Positions 34,177 to 46,626 of a stretch of 64,000 bases of DNA are shown one piece after another; position 1 is the stretch's first letter; every line of letters begins with the position of its first letter. This stretch comes from Thunnus maccoyii. Its lineage: Eukaryota; Chordata; Actinopteri; Scombriformes; Scombridae. The position numbers were made by a program, and so were the translations under genes. The stretch is from assembly GCF_910596095.1 (NCBI RefSeq), contig NC_056545.1, forward strand, positions 101,001-165,000, given 5' to 3'. Under the pieces are notes generated by a model that saw only the letters and a list, made by a program, of their open reading frames with translations, was not told where the DNA came from and ran no database searches.

Positions 34177-34182
34177 ATTAAA
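34177..34182 (+). terminator. pfdn1: pfdn1 polyadenylation signal candidate
   Basis: ATTAAA, 40 nt after the pfdn1 stop codon. This variant signal fits a very short 3' UTR. AATAAA alternatives occur near 34258. Confidence 0.5.
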
Positions 34183-34508
34183 GTGTTGAACCTTCCTCTG
34201 CGTCTTTCTTTTAAATGATCAGAAACTTGAACGGTTTATTCAGCAGCTCACCACTAATCAATAAATAAACTGATATTTGAGATTTTAGTGATTTTGTCTT
34301 CTGATCAATAAAAAGTTCTGAGGAGCAGAGATGAATCTGAAACGTTTATTGATCAGGTGAAATATCATCACTGAAGCTGATCAATAAAAACATCTATTGA
34401 TCTTTTAACTCATGTTTCTAGTGATCTGATCACGGTCGGGCTGCTGATCCTGAGGTTACCATGGTGATGGAGAACACGCTGACACACAGGAAACAAACTC
34501 AGCAGCTT

Positions 34509-34514
34509 TTTATT
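34509..34514 (-). terminator. ttc1: ttc1 polyadenylation signal candidate
   Basis: AATAAA on the minus strand, 62 nt past the ttc1 stop. The pfdn1 and ttc1 stop codons are only 438 nt apart, so their 3' ends face each other closely. Confidence 0.5.
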
Positions 34515-34575
34515 TGGTTGAACACACACACACACACACACGCGCGCACACGTTGCAGTGATGTCATCGGTGATG

Positions 34576-37500
34576 TCATCTGTTGTTGTTGTTGGGGTTC
34601 TGGACGAAGTTGACGGAGTACGAACCCGTCTCGCTGTCCTGGTTCACCTGGAAGTTGTTGGTAGAAAGACCGAAAGGTCTCAGGATCATGTTCCCGAGGT
34701 CCTTCAGCTTACCTGCAGGGGTCAAAGGTCACAGAGGCACCATCAAGAACTAATCAATACATCTGATTAATTACACTTTGTAGTTAATGAGTCATGTTGT
34801 GTTCAGGTGCAGCTCGTACTCATCATTTCCTCCTTCAGCTTCTCATTTCTCTCCTGAATCTGCTGAGGCAGCCTCTGAGAGACAGACAGGTGGAGAGAGA
34901 CAGACAGGTGGAGAGAAACAGACAGGTGGAGAGAGAGACAGGTAGAGAGAGACAGACAGGTGGAGAGAGAGAGACAGGTGGAGACAGACAGACAGGTGGA
35001 GAGAGAGACAGGTAGAGAGAGAGACAGGTGGAGATAGAGAGAGAGACAGGTGGAGATAGAGAGACAGGTAGAGAGAGAGAGAGACAAGTAGAGATAGAGA
35101 GACAGACAGGTGGAGATAGAGAGAGAGACAGGTGGAGATAGAGAGACAGACAGGTGGAGAGAGACAGACAGGTGGAGATAGAGACAGACAGGTAGAGAGA
35201 GACAGACAGGTGGAGAGAGACAGACAAGTGGAGAGAGACAGACAGGTGGAGAGAGACAGACAGGTGGAGAGAGACAGACAGGTGGAGAGAGACAGACAGG
35301 TGGAGATAGAGAGAGACAGGTGGAGATAGAGAGAGAGACAGGTAGAGAGAGACAGACAGGTGGAGATAGAGAGACAGGTGGAGATAGACAGACAGGTGGA
35401 GAGAGAGACAGGTAGAGAGAGACAGACAGGTAGAGATAGAGAGAGACAGGTGGAGATAGAGAGAGAGACAGGTGGAGATAGAGAGAGAGACAGGTAGAGA
35501 GAGACAGACAGGTGGAGATAGAGAGACAGGTGGAGATAGACAGACAGGTGGAGAGAGAGACAGGTAGAGAGAGACAGACAGGTTAACAGCAGCTTATTCT
35601 TCCTAAAACTAAAACCCAAACAAGAGGAAACCAGAATAAGAAGACCAGAACATCAGCAGCTGCGTTTTCACCGTGGTGACTCTCAAACAATATAAACAGA
35701 CACAAAAACCAGAAAAACTTAGAAGAATCAATAAACTCAAACAGTTTCTGGGACCAAAAATATTAATAATAATAATATTAATAACAATAATAATGATGAT
35801 AATAATCTGGCCATTCAAGATGGAGACATACGGATAAAACACGCAACACACCCGAACGAGACCAAATACGAGAAACAATCATTAAGAACCAAAACCCAAT
35901 CAATCACCAAATTACCGAAAACGAATTAGACCAAAAACTGAAAACCCTAAAATGTAGCGAAGCTTGTGGACCTGACGGCATCCTCAATGAGACTCTAAAT
36001 CCAGATCAGCCGTTCTGAAACTTTTCAGTTTAGTACTCAAAGTTACTGAGATACAGCCGAGTGAAGGACTAATCAGACCCATATTTAAAAGTGGGGACAA
36101 AACAGACCCTCAGAATTACCGTGGCATCTGCATAAATTCATGTCTGGGAAAAGTTTTATATATTTATATCATGAACTTCATTATAGAACATCATTTAGTA
36201 ACTAAAAGCCAAACTGGATTCCTTTTTACATTGAACCGGCACATTGGCGCCTGATGAGTGATGAACCTGCTACATTGAGTGCTGGTCAGTGTCACCTGAC
36301 CCCCGGGTCATGCACTACGTCGCTGAAGCCACGCCCCCTACAGTCCCCAGCGAGGCAGCTAGCAGAATTAGCATGTAGCTAATCTTTAACCAAGTTATCA
36401 ATTTACAGTTAATTTTAAAAGAAACTTTAGCTTCCATTTGTCATATCGTCCCAGATATATATGTGTATTGATCCGGTATATAACCCATCTCACCATGCAG
36501 GCCCGCCTGGCGCTGGCGTGGTTCGGGTCTTGGTCCAGAACCTTCTTGTAGTCCTCCAGAGCCTCGTCCAGCTTGTCTGTCTGCTCATAAAGCTCCGCCC
36601 TCCTCAGCAGCGCCCGCACATAGTCCGGATTCAGCTCTATCGCTATGACAACCACACAGCCAATCAATCAATACGTGGAGTGATCAGTGACCTACTGATG
36701 AAAGGGTGTAGCATGATGTCATCACTCACCTCTGGAGCAGTCTGAGATCGCTTGATCCTTCAGATCCTGAGAGACAGACAGGCAGCGTTAGCATGTGGCT
36801 AATCTGTGTGTTAGCATGTGGCTAACCTGTGTGTTAGCATGTGGCTAACCTGTGTCAGCATATCGCTAACCTGTGTCAGCATATGGCTAACCTGTGTGTT
36901 AGCATGTGGCTAACCTGTGTCAGCATATGGCTAACCCGTGTGTTCGCATGTGGCTAACCTGTGTGTTAGCATGTGGCTAACCTGTGTCAGCATATGGCTA
37001 ACCTGTGTCAGCATATGGCTAACCTGTGTGTTAGCATGTGGCTAACCTGTGTCAGCATATGGCTAACCTGTGTGTTAGCATGTGGCTAACCCGTGTTAGC
37101 ATATGTCCAACCTGTGTGTTAGCATGTGGCTAACCCATATATAATTAATATATTTTAAATATATAGTATATAATTAAAATAGTAACAATATTTAGTATTT
37201 CATTAATATAATTATATATTCCTGCCTGTGACCATCAAACTCTCCATCTCCTCCCTCAGAGTGTCAGATATACTAGTTTATCTACTGGTTATACTAGTTT
37301 ATCTACTGTTATACTAGTTTATCTACTGGTTATACTAGTTTATCTACTGTTATACTAGTTTATCTATTGGTTATACTAGTTTATCTATTGGTTATACTAG
37401 TTTATCTACCATTATACTAGTTTATCTACTGGTTATACTAGTTTATCTACTGTTATACTAGTTTATATACTGGTTATACTAGTTGATCTACTGTTATACT

Positions 37501-40500
37501 AGTTTATATACTTGTTATACTAGTTTATCTACTGGTTATACTACTTTATATACTTGTTATACTAGTTTATCTACTGGTTATACTAGTTTATCTACTGGTT
37601 ATACTAGTTTCTCTATTGTTATACTAGTTTATCTACTGTTATACTAGTTTATCTACTGGTTATACCAGTTTATCTACTGGTTATACCAGTTTATCTACTG
37701 TTATGCTAGTTTATCTACTGGTTATACTAGTTTATCTATTGGTTATACTAGTTTATCTATTGGTTATACTAGTTTATCTACTGTTATACTAGTTTATCTA
37801 CTGGTTATACTAGTTTATCTATTGGTTATACTAGTTTATCTACTGTTATACCAGTTTATCTACTGGTTATACTAGTTTCTCTACTGTTATACTAGTTTAT
37901 CTACTGTTATACTAGTTTATCTACTGGTTATACTAGTTTATCTACTGTTATACTAGTTTATCTACTGGTTTTACCAGTTTATCTACTGGTTATACCAGTT
38001 TATCTACTGTTATGCTAGTTTATCTACTGGTTATACTAGTTTATCTATTGGTTATACTAGTTTATCTATTGTTTATACTAGTTTATCTACTGTTATACTA
38101 GTTTATCTACTGGTTATACTAGTTTATCTACTGGTTATACTAGTTTATCTATTGGTTATACTAGTTTATCTACTGTTATACCAGTTTATCTACTGGTTAT
38201 ACTAGTTTATCTACTGTTATACTAGTTTATATACTGGTTATACTAGTTTATCTACTGTTATACTAGTTTATATACTTATTATACTAGTTTATCTACTGGT
38301 TATACTACTTTATATACTGGTTATACTAGTTTATCTACTGTTATACTAGTTTATCTACTGTTATACTAGTTTATCTACTGGTTATACTAGTTTATCTACT
38401 GTTATACTAGTTTATCTACTGGTTATACCAGTTTATCTACTGTTGTGCTAGTTTATCTACTGGTTATACTAGTTTATCTATTGGTTATACTAGTTTATCT
38501 ATTGGTTATACTAGTTTATCTACTGTTATACTAGTTTATCTATTGGTTATACTAGTTTATCTACTGTTATACCAGTTTATCTACTGGTTATACCAGTTTA
38601 TCTACTGTTATGCTAGTTTATCTACTGGTTATACTAGTTTATCTACTGGTTATACTAGTTTATCTATTGGTTATACTAGTTTATCTACTGGTTATACTAG
38701 TTTATCTACTGGTTATACTAGTTTATCTATTGGTTATACTAGTTTATCTACTGTTATACTAGTTTATCTATTGGTTATACTAGTTTATCTACTGTTATAC
38801 CAGTTTATCTACTGGTTATACTAGTTTATCTACTGGTTATACTAGTTTATCTACTGGTTATACTAGTTTATCTATTGGTATACTAGTTTATCTACTGGTT
38901 ATACTAGTTTATCCACTATTATACTAGTTTATTTACTGGTTATACTAGTTTATCTATTGGTTATACTAGTTTATCTACCATTACACTAGTTTATATACTG
39001 GTTATACTAGTTGATCTACTGTTATACTAGTTTATATACTTGTTATACTAGTTTATCTACTGGTTATACTACTTTATATACTTGTTATACTAGTTTATCT
39101 ACTGGTTATACTAGTTTATCTACTGGTTATACTAGTTTATCTATTGGTTATACTAGTTTATCTACTGGTTATACTAGTTATCTATTGGTTATACTAGTTT
39201 ATCTACTGGTTATACTAGTTATCTATTGGTTATACTAGTTTATCTACTGGTTATACTAGTTTATCTACTGGTTATACTAGTTTATCTATTGGTTATACTA
39301 GTTTATCTACTGGTTATACTAGTTTATCTACTGGTTATACTAGTTTATCTATTGGTTATACTAGTTTATCTACTGTTATACTAGTTTATCTATTGGTTAT
39401 ACTAGTTTATCTACTGTTATACCAGTTTATCTACTGGTTATACCAGTTTATCTACTGTTATGCTAGTTTATCTACTGGTTATACTAGTTTATCTATTGGT
39501 TATACTAGTTTATCTATTGGGTATACTAGTTTATCTACTGGCTATACTAGTGTATCTACTGGTTATACTAGTTTATCTATTGGTCATACTAGTTTATCTA
39601 CTGGTTATACTAGTTTATCCACTGTTATACTAGTTTATCTACTGGTTATACTAGTTTATCTATTGGTTATCTAGTTTATCTACCGTTAAACTAGTTTATC
39701 TACTGTTATACTACTTTATCTACTGGTTATACTAGTTTATCTACTGTTATACTAGTTTATCTACTGTTATACTAGTTTATATACTTGTTATACTTGTTTA
39801 TCTACTGGTTATACTACTTTATATACTTGTTATACTAGTTTATCTACTGGTTATACTAGTTTATCTATTGGTTATACTACTTTATCTACTGGTTATACTA
39901 GTTTTTCTATTGGTTATACTAGTTTATCTACTGGTTATACTAGTTTATCTACTGGTTATACTAGTTTATCTATTGGTTATACTAGTTTATCTACTGGTTA
40001 TACTACTTTATATACTTGTTATACTAGTTTATCTACTGTTATACTAGTTTATCTACTGGTTATACTAGTTTATCTACTTTTATACTAGTTTATCTACTGG
40101 TTATACTAGTTTATCTACTGTTATACCAGTTTATCTACTGTTATACTAGTTTATCTACTGGTTATACTAGTTTATCTACTGTTATACTGGTTTATCTACT
40201 GTTATACCAGTTTATCTACTGTTATACTAGTTTATCTACTGGTTATACTGGCTTATCTACTGGTTATACTAGTTTATCTACTGTTATACTAGTTTATCTA
40301 CTGGTTATACTAGTTTATCTATTGGTTATAGTAGTTTATCTATTGGTTATACTAGTTAATCTACTGTTATACTAGTTTATCTACTGGTTATACTAGTTTA
40401 TCTACTGGTTATACTAGTTTATCTACTGTTATACTAGTTTATCTACTGGTTATACTAGTTTATCTACTGTTATACTAGTTTATCCACTGGTTATACTAGT

Positions 40501-42899
40501 TTATATGCTGATGATATTATTCTATATATTATTATATTTGTGATCGTGTTACCATGTGCAGTCTTGCAGCAGCTCTGTTGGAGAACAGCACGGCTCGCTC
40601 TCTGCTGAAACACACTGGACATAAAACCAGCGACTCCGTGTAGCTTCGCTCCGCCTCCAACCAGCCTGAAGAGAGGACAGATACTGGTTATACTGGTTTA
40701 TATACTGTTTATACAGGTCTATACGGGGGGGGGGGGGGGGGGGGGGGGGGCTCAAAAACATGTAATTAGTCTGAGGATGCAGAAACATTTAAAAACAGAA
40801 GTTATGATGTGTAAACTGCACTACTGACCAACAAAGATCAGGTTTCACTGAGCTGAGTTTCTAGTCTCTTCTAATACTCCACCAGGGCTGCCAGGCTTGC
40901 CATACACTGCTAGAAACACCGTTATATACTGGTTATACTGGTTTATATACTGGTTTTACATACTGTTATACTGATTATTCTATTTTATAAGTCAGTGGGT
41001 TTTACCTTCCATCTCATGATATGCATTGTATGTGTTCTAGTTTCACTTGATTTTATTTAGGTTTGAACACAGAGACGGAGGTGTTTTTAACCACACAGCA
41101 GCACTGAGGGGGTATTTTCAGGGCAGCTTCGACCCAGATCAGACCCACAGTGAGGTTAAAGCTGTGTGAAAACATTCTGGGTTCAACTGAAAGAGGCTTA
41201 TTTCAGTGAAACGAGACCAACGGCGAGTCTGTGTCTGTTGGGAAAGCTTCTGTTATGCTTATCAGAGACCCAGACGCTGATTTATAGATTGTATGTCTGA
41301 GTTTTCACTTATTAAATGTCAACTTACCACTGAAGTAAGCATCCTATGTTGCATTTTCACTTTATGTTTAGTGATATTATCAAGTTATTTTCCATCCGAT
41401 GTACATTTACATGTTTTTATGTTCATTTTATCTTTGATGTGAAGCACTTTTATTGCTCCCTTCTTGTCTACTGATTTTTGCTTTTATCATAATTATTTTC
41501 TCTTCTCATTCAGACTATTTTTCTTATTTTCCACAAACGAATTGTTCTCACCAGATGACGCACAGAAGGGTTGATATCAAAGTAGAAAATTAAGATATAA
41601 AAATAAACTTCAATAAAACGTGTGGCCACAAACTAAAGAACAGCTGAGAGCTGATGAACCAGCTGATTCAATCACTAGTTGCTGCTTCAGTGTCGCTTCA
41701 TGTTCTAACATCAACACAACTCCAGTAGTTCATAATGAATCTATTTCACATCATCATATTGCATTACATTTATGCATAATTACTCAAAATCAAACTTGGT
41801 AACAAAATCATGAATTTGGCTGGTTATACTGGTTTATATACTGGTTTGTACTTACTTCCAGCTTTAAACTGACTGTTGCCTTTTTCCTTCAGTGTTAAAC
41901 TCTGCTGCCGTCGACTCTGAAACACAAAACAGAAAATAAACTGGAGCTCAGAAACCTGCAAATGTGACCAAAACTCTGATTTACAGCATCAGACCTGACA
42001 CCTGAACGCCTCTTTACAGAGCTAAAAGACAAGCTGAGAGCAAGAGTCCTGGTCTGAGGACGTCGCTCTGGTTTGTTAGGACGTCGCTCTGGTTTGTGAG
42101 GACGTCGCTCTGGTTTGTGAGGACGTCGCTCTGGTTCTTGAGGACGTCGCTCTGGTTTGTGAGGTAAATACAGATAAACAGCTGAGAGTTTTACCTCTTT
42201 CTCCTCCTCTGTCAGCTCCTTCTCCACCTCCCTCAGGTATTCATCGTCAAACTCAACTCCCCGTTCGTCCTCCTTCTTCATCTCTGAATCTGAGTCCTCC
42301 AGCAGCCTGTCGCTCTGCTCTTCCTCCTGCAGCCTGTCGCCCTGCAGCCTGTCGCCCTGCTCCTCCTCCTGCAGCCTGTCGCCCTGCAGCCTGTCGCCCT
42401 GCTCCTCCTCTTTCAGCCTGTCGCCCTGCAGCCTGTCGCCCTGCTCCTCCTCCTGCAGCCTGTCGCCCTGCTCCTCCTCTTTCAGCCTGTCGCCCTGCAG
42501 CCTTTCGCCCTGCTCCTCCTCCTGCAGCCTGTCGCCCTGCTCCTCCTCCTTCAGCCTGTCGCCCTGCTCCTCCTCCTGCAGCCTGTCGCCCTGCTCCTCC
42601 TCCTGCAGCCTGTCGCCCTGCAGCCTGTCGCCCTGCTCCTCCTCCTTCAGCCTGTCGCCCTGCTCCTCCTCCTGCAGCCTGTCGCCCTGCTCCTCCTCCT
42701 TCAGCCTGTCGCCCTGCTCCTCCTCCTGCAGCCTGTCGCCCTGCTCCTCCTCCTGCAGCCTGTCGCCCTGCTCCTCCTCCTGTCGTCCTGTCTCACTCTC
42801 TGCGTCCTGTCTTCGGTCTGGAGGCTCCAGAGTCTCCTGGCAGTCGTAGAAGTCGTCCTCGTCGTCCTGCTCTCTGGGTTTCAAAGCTACTCGGCTCAT
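34576..42899 (-). CDS. ttc1: Tetratricopeptide repeat protein 1, complete, 7 coding exons
   Basis: TTC1 is a cytosolic co-chaperone adaptor with three TPRs that binds the C-termini of Hsp70/Hsp90. Coding exons: 42899-42195, 41916-41856, 40665-40553, 36766-36730, 36642-36494, 34874-34820, 34712-34576. Phases join to 418 residues; human is 292 from memory. The N-terminus [11 protein letters not shown] leads to [11 protein letters not shown], then a coding minisatellite of EEEQGDRLQ units (about residues 35-195), then [18 protein letters not shown]. The TPR part has [49 protein letters not shown] and [17 protein letters not shown]. The end [20 protein letters not shown] with NPNNNNR matches the family closely. 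The start Met lies 8 nt into exon 2, and exon 1 is untranslated (45031 upwards). The expanded acidic repeat explains the extra length. Confidence 0.96.
34877..35584. repeat. Minisatellite (ACCTGTCTGTCTCTC family) at a ttc1 acceptor
   Basis: About 35-40 units of GAGAGACAGACAGGTGGA and GATAGAGAGAGACAGGTG. On the gene strand it is a pyrimidine run ending exactly at the acceptor of the [10 protein letters not shown] exon (CTCTCAG|AGG). The plus strand has no CT from 34877 to about 35592, so the gene strand is AG-free for about 715 nt. Its core matches the arrays at dck exons 2 and 4. Confidence 0.93.
35800..36240 (+). mobile_element. LINE reverse transcriptase remnant in a ttc1 intron
   Basis: Plus-strand frames read [20 protein letters not shown] then DGILNETL, and after a frameshift [20 protein letters not shown] and [12 protein letters not shown], followed by QTGFLF. 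This is the N-terminal part of a jockey-like RT (the NYRGI and SCLGK signatures are clear). It belongs to a different family from the L2 copies, is opposite to ttc1, and is broken by stops. Confidence 0.75.
36790..37135. repeat. Minisatellite with GTTAGC/GCTAAC inverted core
   Basis: About 17 units of TTAGCATGTGGCTAACCTGT and CAGCATATGGCTAACCTGT. Each TTAGC...GCTAA pair can form a small hairpin. It lies about 20 bp upstream of the ttc1 [10 protein letters not shown] exon acceptor. Confidence 0.88.
37265..40505. repeat. 3.2-kb minisatellite (TATACTAGTTTATCTACTGG) in ttc1
   Basis: About 155 copies of a 20/21-bp unit, TATACTAGTTTATCTACTGG(T) with TATTGG, ATACTTG and CCAGTTT variants. Longer blocks recur: the part around 38540-38830 is nearly repeated at 39390-39680, showing higher-order duplication of about 850 bp. 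ACTAGT (SpeI) occurs in most units. It ends about 48 bp from the donor of the [10 protein letters not shown] exon. All ORFs are artefacts. Confidence 0.95.
40725..40750. repeat. 26-bp G homopolymer in a ttc1 intron
   Basis: A run of 26 G on the plus strand (C on the gene strand) about 60 bp upstream of the [10 protein letters not shown] exon acceptor, flanked by TATACTGG-type repeat units. Homopolymers of this length are often mis-sized in assemblies. Confidence 0.85.
42058..42165. repeat. Ancestral short 21-bp repeat in a ttc1 intron
   Basis: About five copies of GACGTCGCTCTGGTTTGTGAG. This is the same unit (reverse complement) that fills about 5.8 kb in the inverted copy. It lies in the intron after the large ttc1 exon. 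Confidence 0.9.
42305..42800 (-). repeat. ttc1: Coding minisatellite in ttc1 (EEEQGDRLQ)
   Basis: About 15 full 27-bp units encoding EEEQGDRL plus Q or K, and several 15-bp partial units encoding QGDRL. Both lengths are multiples of three, so the frame is kept. The product is a highly charged, probably disordered or helical acidic stretch before the TPR domain. The inverted copy keeps only about four such units. Confidence 0.92.
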
Positions 42900-43079
42900 G
42901 TTGAAGGCTGAAAACATAAAATCAATAACAGTGATCAGAAGCTGCTGCTGTCGTCTGTTTTCATCTTCAGGCTTCATAAAACTGCAGAGTCACTCAACTT
43001 TTATCATGTTTGTGCTGCAGCCGTTTAAATATTAATAAACCAGAACTTTAAGGAAACAGAGCAGAACTTTAGTGTGTTA

Positions 43080-43252
43080 CACACACACACGCGCGCACGC
43101 ACGCACGCACACACGCACACATGCACACACACAAACACACACACACACATGCACACACACAAACACACACACACACACATGCACACACACAAACACACAC
43201 ACACACATGCACACTCACAAACACACACACACACACATGCACACACACACCA
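43080..43252. repeat. (CA)n-rich microsatellite
   Basis: An interrupted CA tract with ATGCACACACACAAACACAC sub-repeats, in the first intron of ttc1 at the inner end of the inverted duplication. Confidence 0.9.
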
Positions 43253-45030
43253 GCTGCCATATTTACTTTTCTACTGTTTCAGATTCAATATTTATTGATA
43301 AAGTTTAAAATCACAACAAGTCATCAGATCCAGACTGAACTCTTTCATTGATCTGTTATGTTACATATTGATTAATGTCTGAATCTCATCAATAATCAGA
43401 GTATCGATACTGATTTCCTGACGATATATTGATCCTGTTGGAAATATTTTGGTTACAATAACAACATGAAAGAGATTTTTCAGAGAACTAATGCTGCAAA
43501 TTGAAGGAATCGTCAACCTGCATTATTATTATTATTATTATTATTATTAATTTCCTTTATTTTAATTGTTGGGATCATGTGCGGTTATTAAACATGAATG
43601 TTGTCATTCGATGCAGCAGAGTTAGCTTTTAGCTTTTAGCTTATCTGCAGAACCTCACAATTAAAACACATAAACACAATAAACACAAAGGATGTAAAAT
43701 AATACAGAATAAATATTACAAAGTTACACAACAGCTCATCACTCACAACCAGAACAGTTCATCAATACTTTTCAATTAAAATCAAGAATATTTGTGTTCA
43801 TCAGAACCATCAGTGTTTACAGAGCTGAGCTCAGCTGCAGCTCTTCATCATCATCATCATCAGGACGATGAAGAGCTGCAGCTCATCATCATCATCATCA
43901 GCAGCAGCAGCAGGACGATGAAGAGCTGCAGCTCATCATCATCATCATCATCATCATCATCAGCAGTATCTGCAGGACGCAGTGGTTCCTTTAATATTTC
44001 ACATCCATACACTTAATGCTTCTTGATTGTTTAAGAGGTTTTCTGGTTGTTTCTCCAACATGTGATCAATAACACATCTGAGAAACAATCATAGCTGCAT
44101 AAATATCAATCAATATAATCAATATCAATCAATATCTGCAGTGTTCAGACACACAGTTTCTCTAACGAGGTTCAAACTTCATGTTCACAGGAAAACACAT
44201 TTATTAGAAGATCAATCTCTATGAATCGATATCTGATCATTTGGATGAAGAATCATTCCAATCAGAAGATTATCAATAATGTTGATCAGGTGTCATATTA
44301 ACTCTTCACTTTTCCTGCTTATCTTTTATGATTTATTAAAAACTTTTACAAACAATAAAACTATTAAAAATGAGAAATTAAAATAAATAAACTGTAAATA
44401 TATAAAATATATAAAAAACAACAATGAACACAGTTAAAGAGGATCAATTAACAGATCTGGTCTTCAATTTAAATTAAAGGTTAATAAATTAATATAAAAC
44501 ATTAAATATTAACATTAAATATTCAGGTCGTTTAACTGTCCCAGTGTGACGTCACAGCAGTGACGTCACAGCGCGCAGCAGCCTTTAATCAGCTTTTTTT
44601 AATCATTATTTCTTCTTGTAGTTATTGTTTGAATGTGAGCTCGTGGAGCTGCTGTTTGCTAGTGTGCTGCTAATCAATAATACTTATTAATCATTATTAT
44701 TATTATTATTATTATTGTTATTATTATGGGCTGGATGGGGGGGGGGGGGGGTAGAAATGTCTCATAACTTTGCTGCTGTGACACAAATATTAATAAATAT
44801 GTTGAGTTCATCAATAACCTGACACATTGATCTGGTCAGCAGTTTAAACGCAGCTAACAAGCTGCTAACTGCTAAGCTAACAGCTAACAGCTAAGCTAAC
44901 ACGCAGCCGCGGACTGTAAGAATGTTGTCAGCCGCCTGTTACGTCACAGATGGGTGTGATGTCATCGGTCTGACGGTTAACCGGAGATTAACGTAATAAA
45001 AACGTTAAAACAACCGGTTTGGCTTCTTAC
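43253..45030. other. ttc1 intron 1 (untranslated), no other gene
   Basis: AT-rich intron sequence between the 5' untranslated exon and the first coding exon. It contains an (ATT)n tract (43523-43549), repeated GAGCTGCAGCTCATCATCATC-type units (43820-43970), a 15-G run (44737-44751) and a GTGACGTCACAGCAGTGACG repeat (44547-44572). Confidence 0.6.
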
Positions 45031-45310
45031 CTGCTAACAGCGGTTAACCTGCCGAGGACTGACCACTTCCGGGACGATGACCCGCTTCTTCTTCTTCTTC
45101 TTCTTCCGTTGTTACCGCTGACCCGGCTCCGCTCCGGGTCCGCTCCAGGTCCGGGTCTCTGTCAGAACCAGCTGCTGTTTGGACTTCAACACAATCAAAG
45201 GCAAACGTGTTTCCAGAGCTTTCACCGGGAGAGTCAGGCTTCTTCTTCTTCTGCTGCTGCTGCTTCTTCTTCTTCTTCTGGTGATATTTGCGGCAGTGAC
45301 GCAGCGGCGG
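45031..45310 (-). promoter_or_regulatory. ttc1: ttc1 untranslated exon 1 and promoter
   Basis: On the minus strand the sequence CGCTGTTAGCAG|GTAAGAAG gives a strong donor at 45031/45030, phase-independent because the ATG is in the next exon (acceptor TTTTCAG|CC at 42907). Upstream is CCGGAAGT (ETS site, 45065-45072 reverse strand) in GC-rich sequence, typical of TATA-less housekeeping promoters. Transcription start not determinable. Confidence 0.55.
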
Positions 45311-46013
45311 CGCCTCTACAGGTCATTTATAGAATCACACTGAATGAGTTGCGTTTTTTCTGTCCTTTATTTATTCAGTCATCATAAAGCAGACCTTTTA
45401 GATACTCACCAGTCCGTCCAGTGGTTCATTTCATTCTTAAACTGGTGGATACTGGGTTTCCTGTCAGACCAGTTGTATTTATGAATAGAAAAAGATTTAA
45501 AGTAAAGGCAGATCTTCATCGTAAAGAACACACACGAATCACAAAGATCGTTTCTATACTTTCATAGAAAGTGTTTTTTTTTGGATAAATTACATCTATA
45601 ATTTTAAAATACACATCACTAACTTCACTGTTGTAAATATTTATTATAGTTTGTCCAGTTAATGTTTATAAAGTGTTTATTCCAACAGTGTTGAAGCTGC
45701 AGCGTATCATCAACTGATCACATTTGTTCCTTTATATTGATGCCATTTAATATTAATTTATAATTAACTTTAGTCTCTGATCAAAGATGTGGGCCGATAA
45801 TTATACATCATTATTAATTAATGAAGGTTATTGGCCTCCAGTTATCAACCAATAACTGATCTTTACTGGGTTAAACTTTAACTTCCCTAAAAACGTACAA
45901 TAAGACTCAGAAATATGATCTGTTGATAAATACCTGCAGATTTATTATCTTTCATATGACAAACGTTCACTGGTTCACCTGACGAGTCTTTATGGTGTCC
46001 ATTGTTTTCTTTC
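45311..46013. other. AT-rich intergenic DNA, nothing recognised
   Basis: No open frame with a family signature, no tandem array. It separates the ttc1 promoter from the first rearranged block. Confidence 0.5.
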
Positions 46014-46105
46014 CTAGCTGACTTCAGTGTTTGTGTCTCGTCTCACCTGACTGAGCGTCACTCATCATCATCATCATCACCATCATCACCATCATCATCA
46101 TCATC

Positions 46106-46137
<32 letters not shown>

Positions 46138-46626
46138 CATCACCATCATCATCACCATCATCATCATCATCGTCACCATCATCATCACCATCATCATCAT
46201 AATCATCACCATCATCATCACCATCATCACTATCATCATCACCATCATCATCACCATCATCATCATCATCGTCACCATCATCATCACCATCATCATCATA
46301 ATCATCACCATCATCATCACCATCATCACTATCATCATCACCATCATCATCACCATCATCACCATCATCGTCACCATCATCATCATCATCGTCACCATCA
46401 TCATCATCATCATCACCATCATCATCACCATCATCATCATCATCGTCACCATCATCATCATCATCATCACCATCATCACTATCATCATCACCATCATCAT
46501 CACCATCATCATCATCATCATCATCGTCATTGTCAACTCTGCAGCTGCATGAGTCTGTTGGCCCCGCCCCCTCAGCTGTCAATCACTCTGAGGAGGAAAC
46601 ACACACTTTCAGTGGTCACAGTGTGT

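Larger units (their letters stand above)
41089..43085 (-). repeat. Left arm of an inverted duplication (intact ttc1 copy)
   Basis: The reverse complement of this segment reappears at 46680-53857. Outside the expanded minisatellite the match is nearly exact: the reverse complement of 41620-41802 is base-identical to 53143-53325 as far as I read, and the UTR/exon region near 42900-43075 matches 46685-46860. The left arm is the functional one, containing ttc1 coding exons 1 and 2 of 7. The outer limit is where the match to GTGTGGTTA ends (about 41089). Confidence 0.9.

Noticed and set aside
41620-41802. 60-aa ORF present identically at 53143-53325
   Set aside because: Identity comes from the inverted duplication at DNA level. 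It is intronic and short, with no sign of protein-level constraint.
46024-46582. Met-rich and Asp-rich ORFs
   Set aside because: Translation of an (ATC/ACC)n trinucleotide array in different frames.
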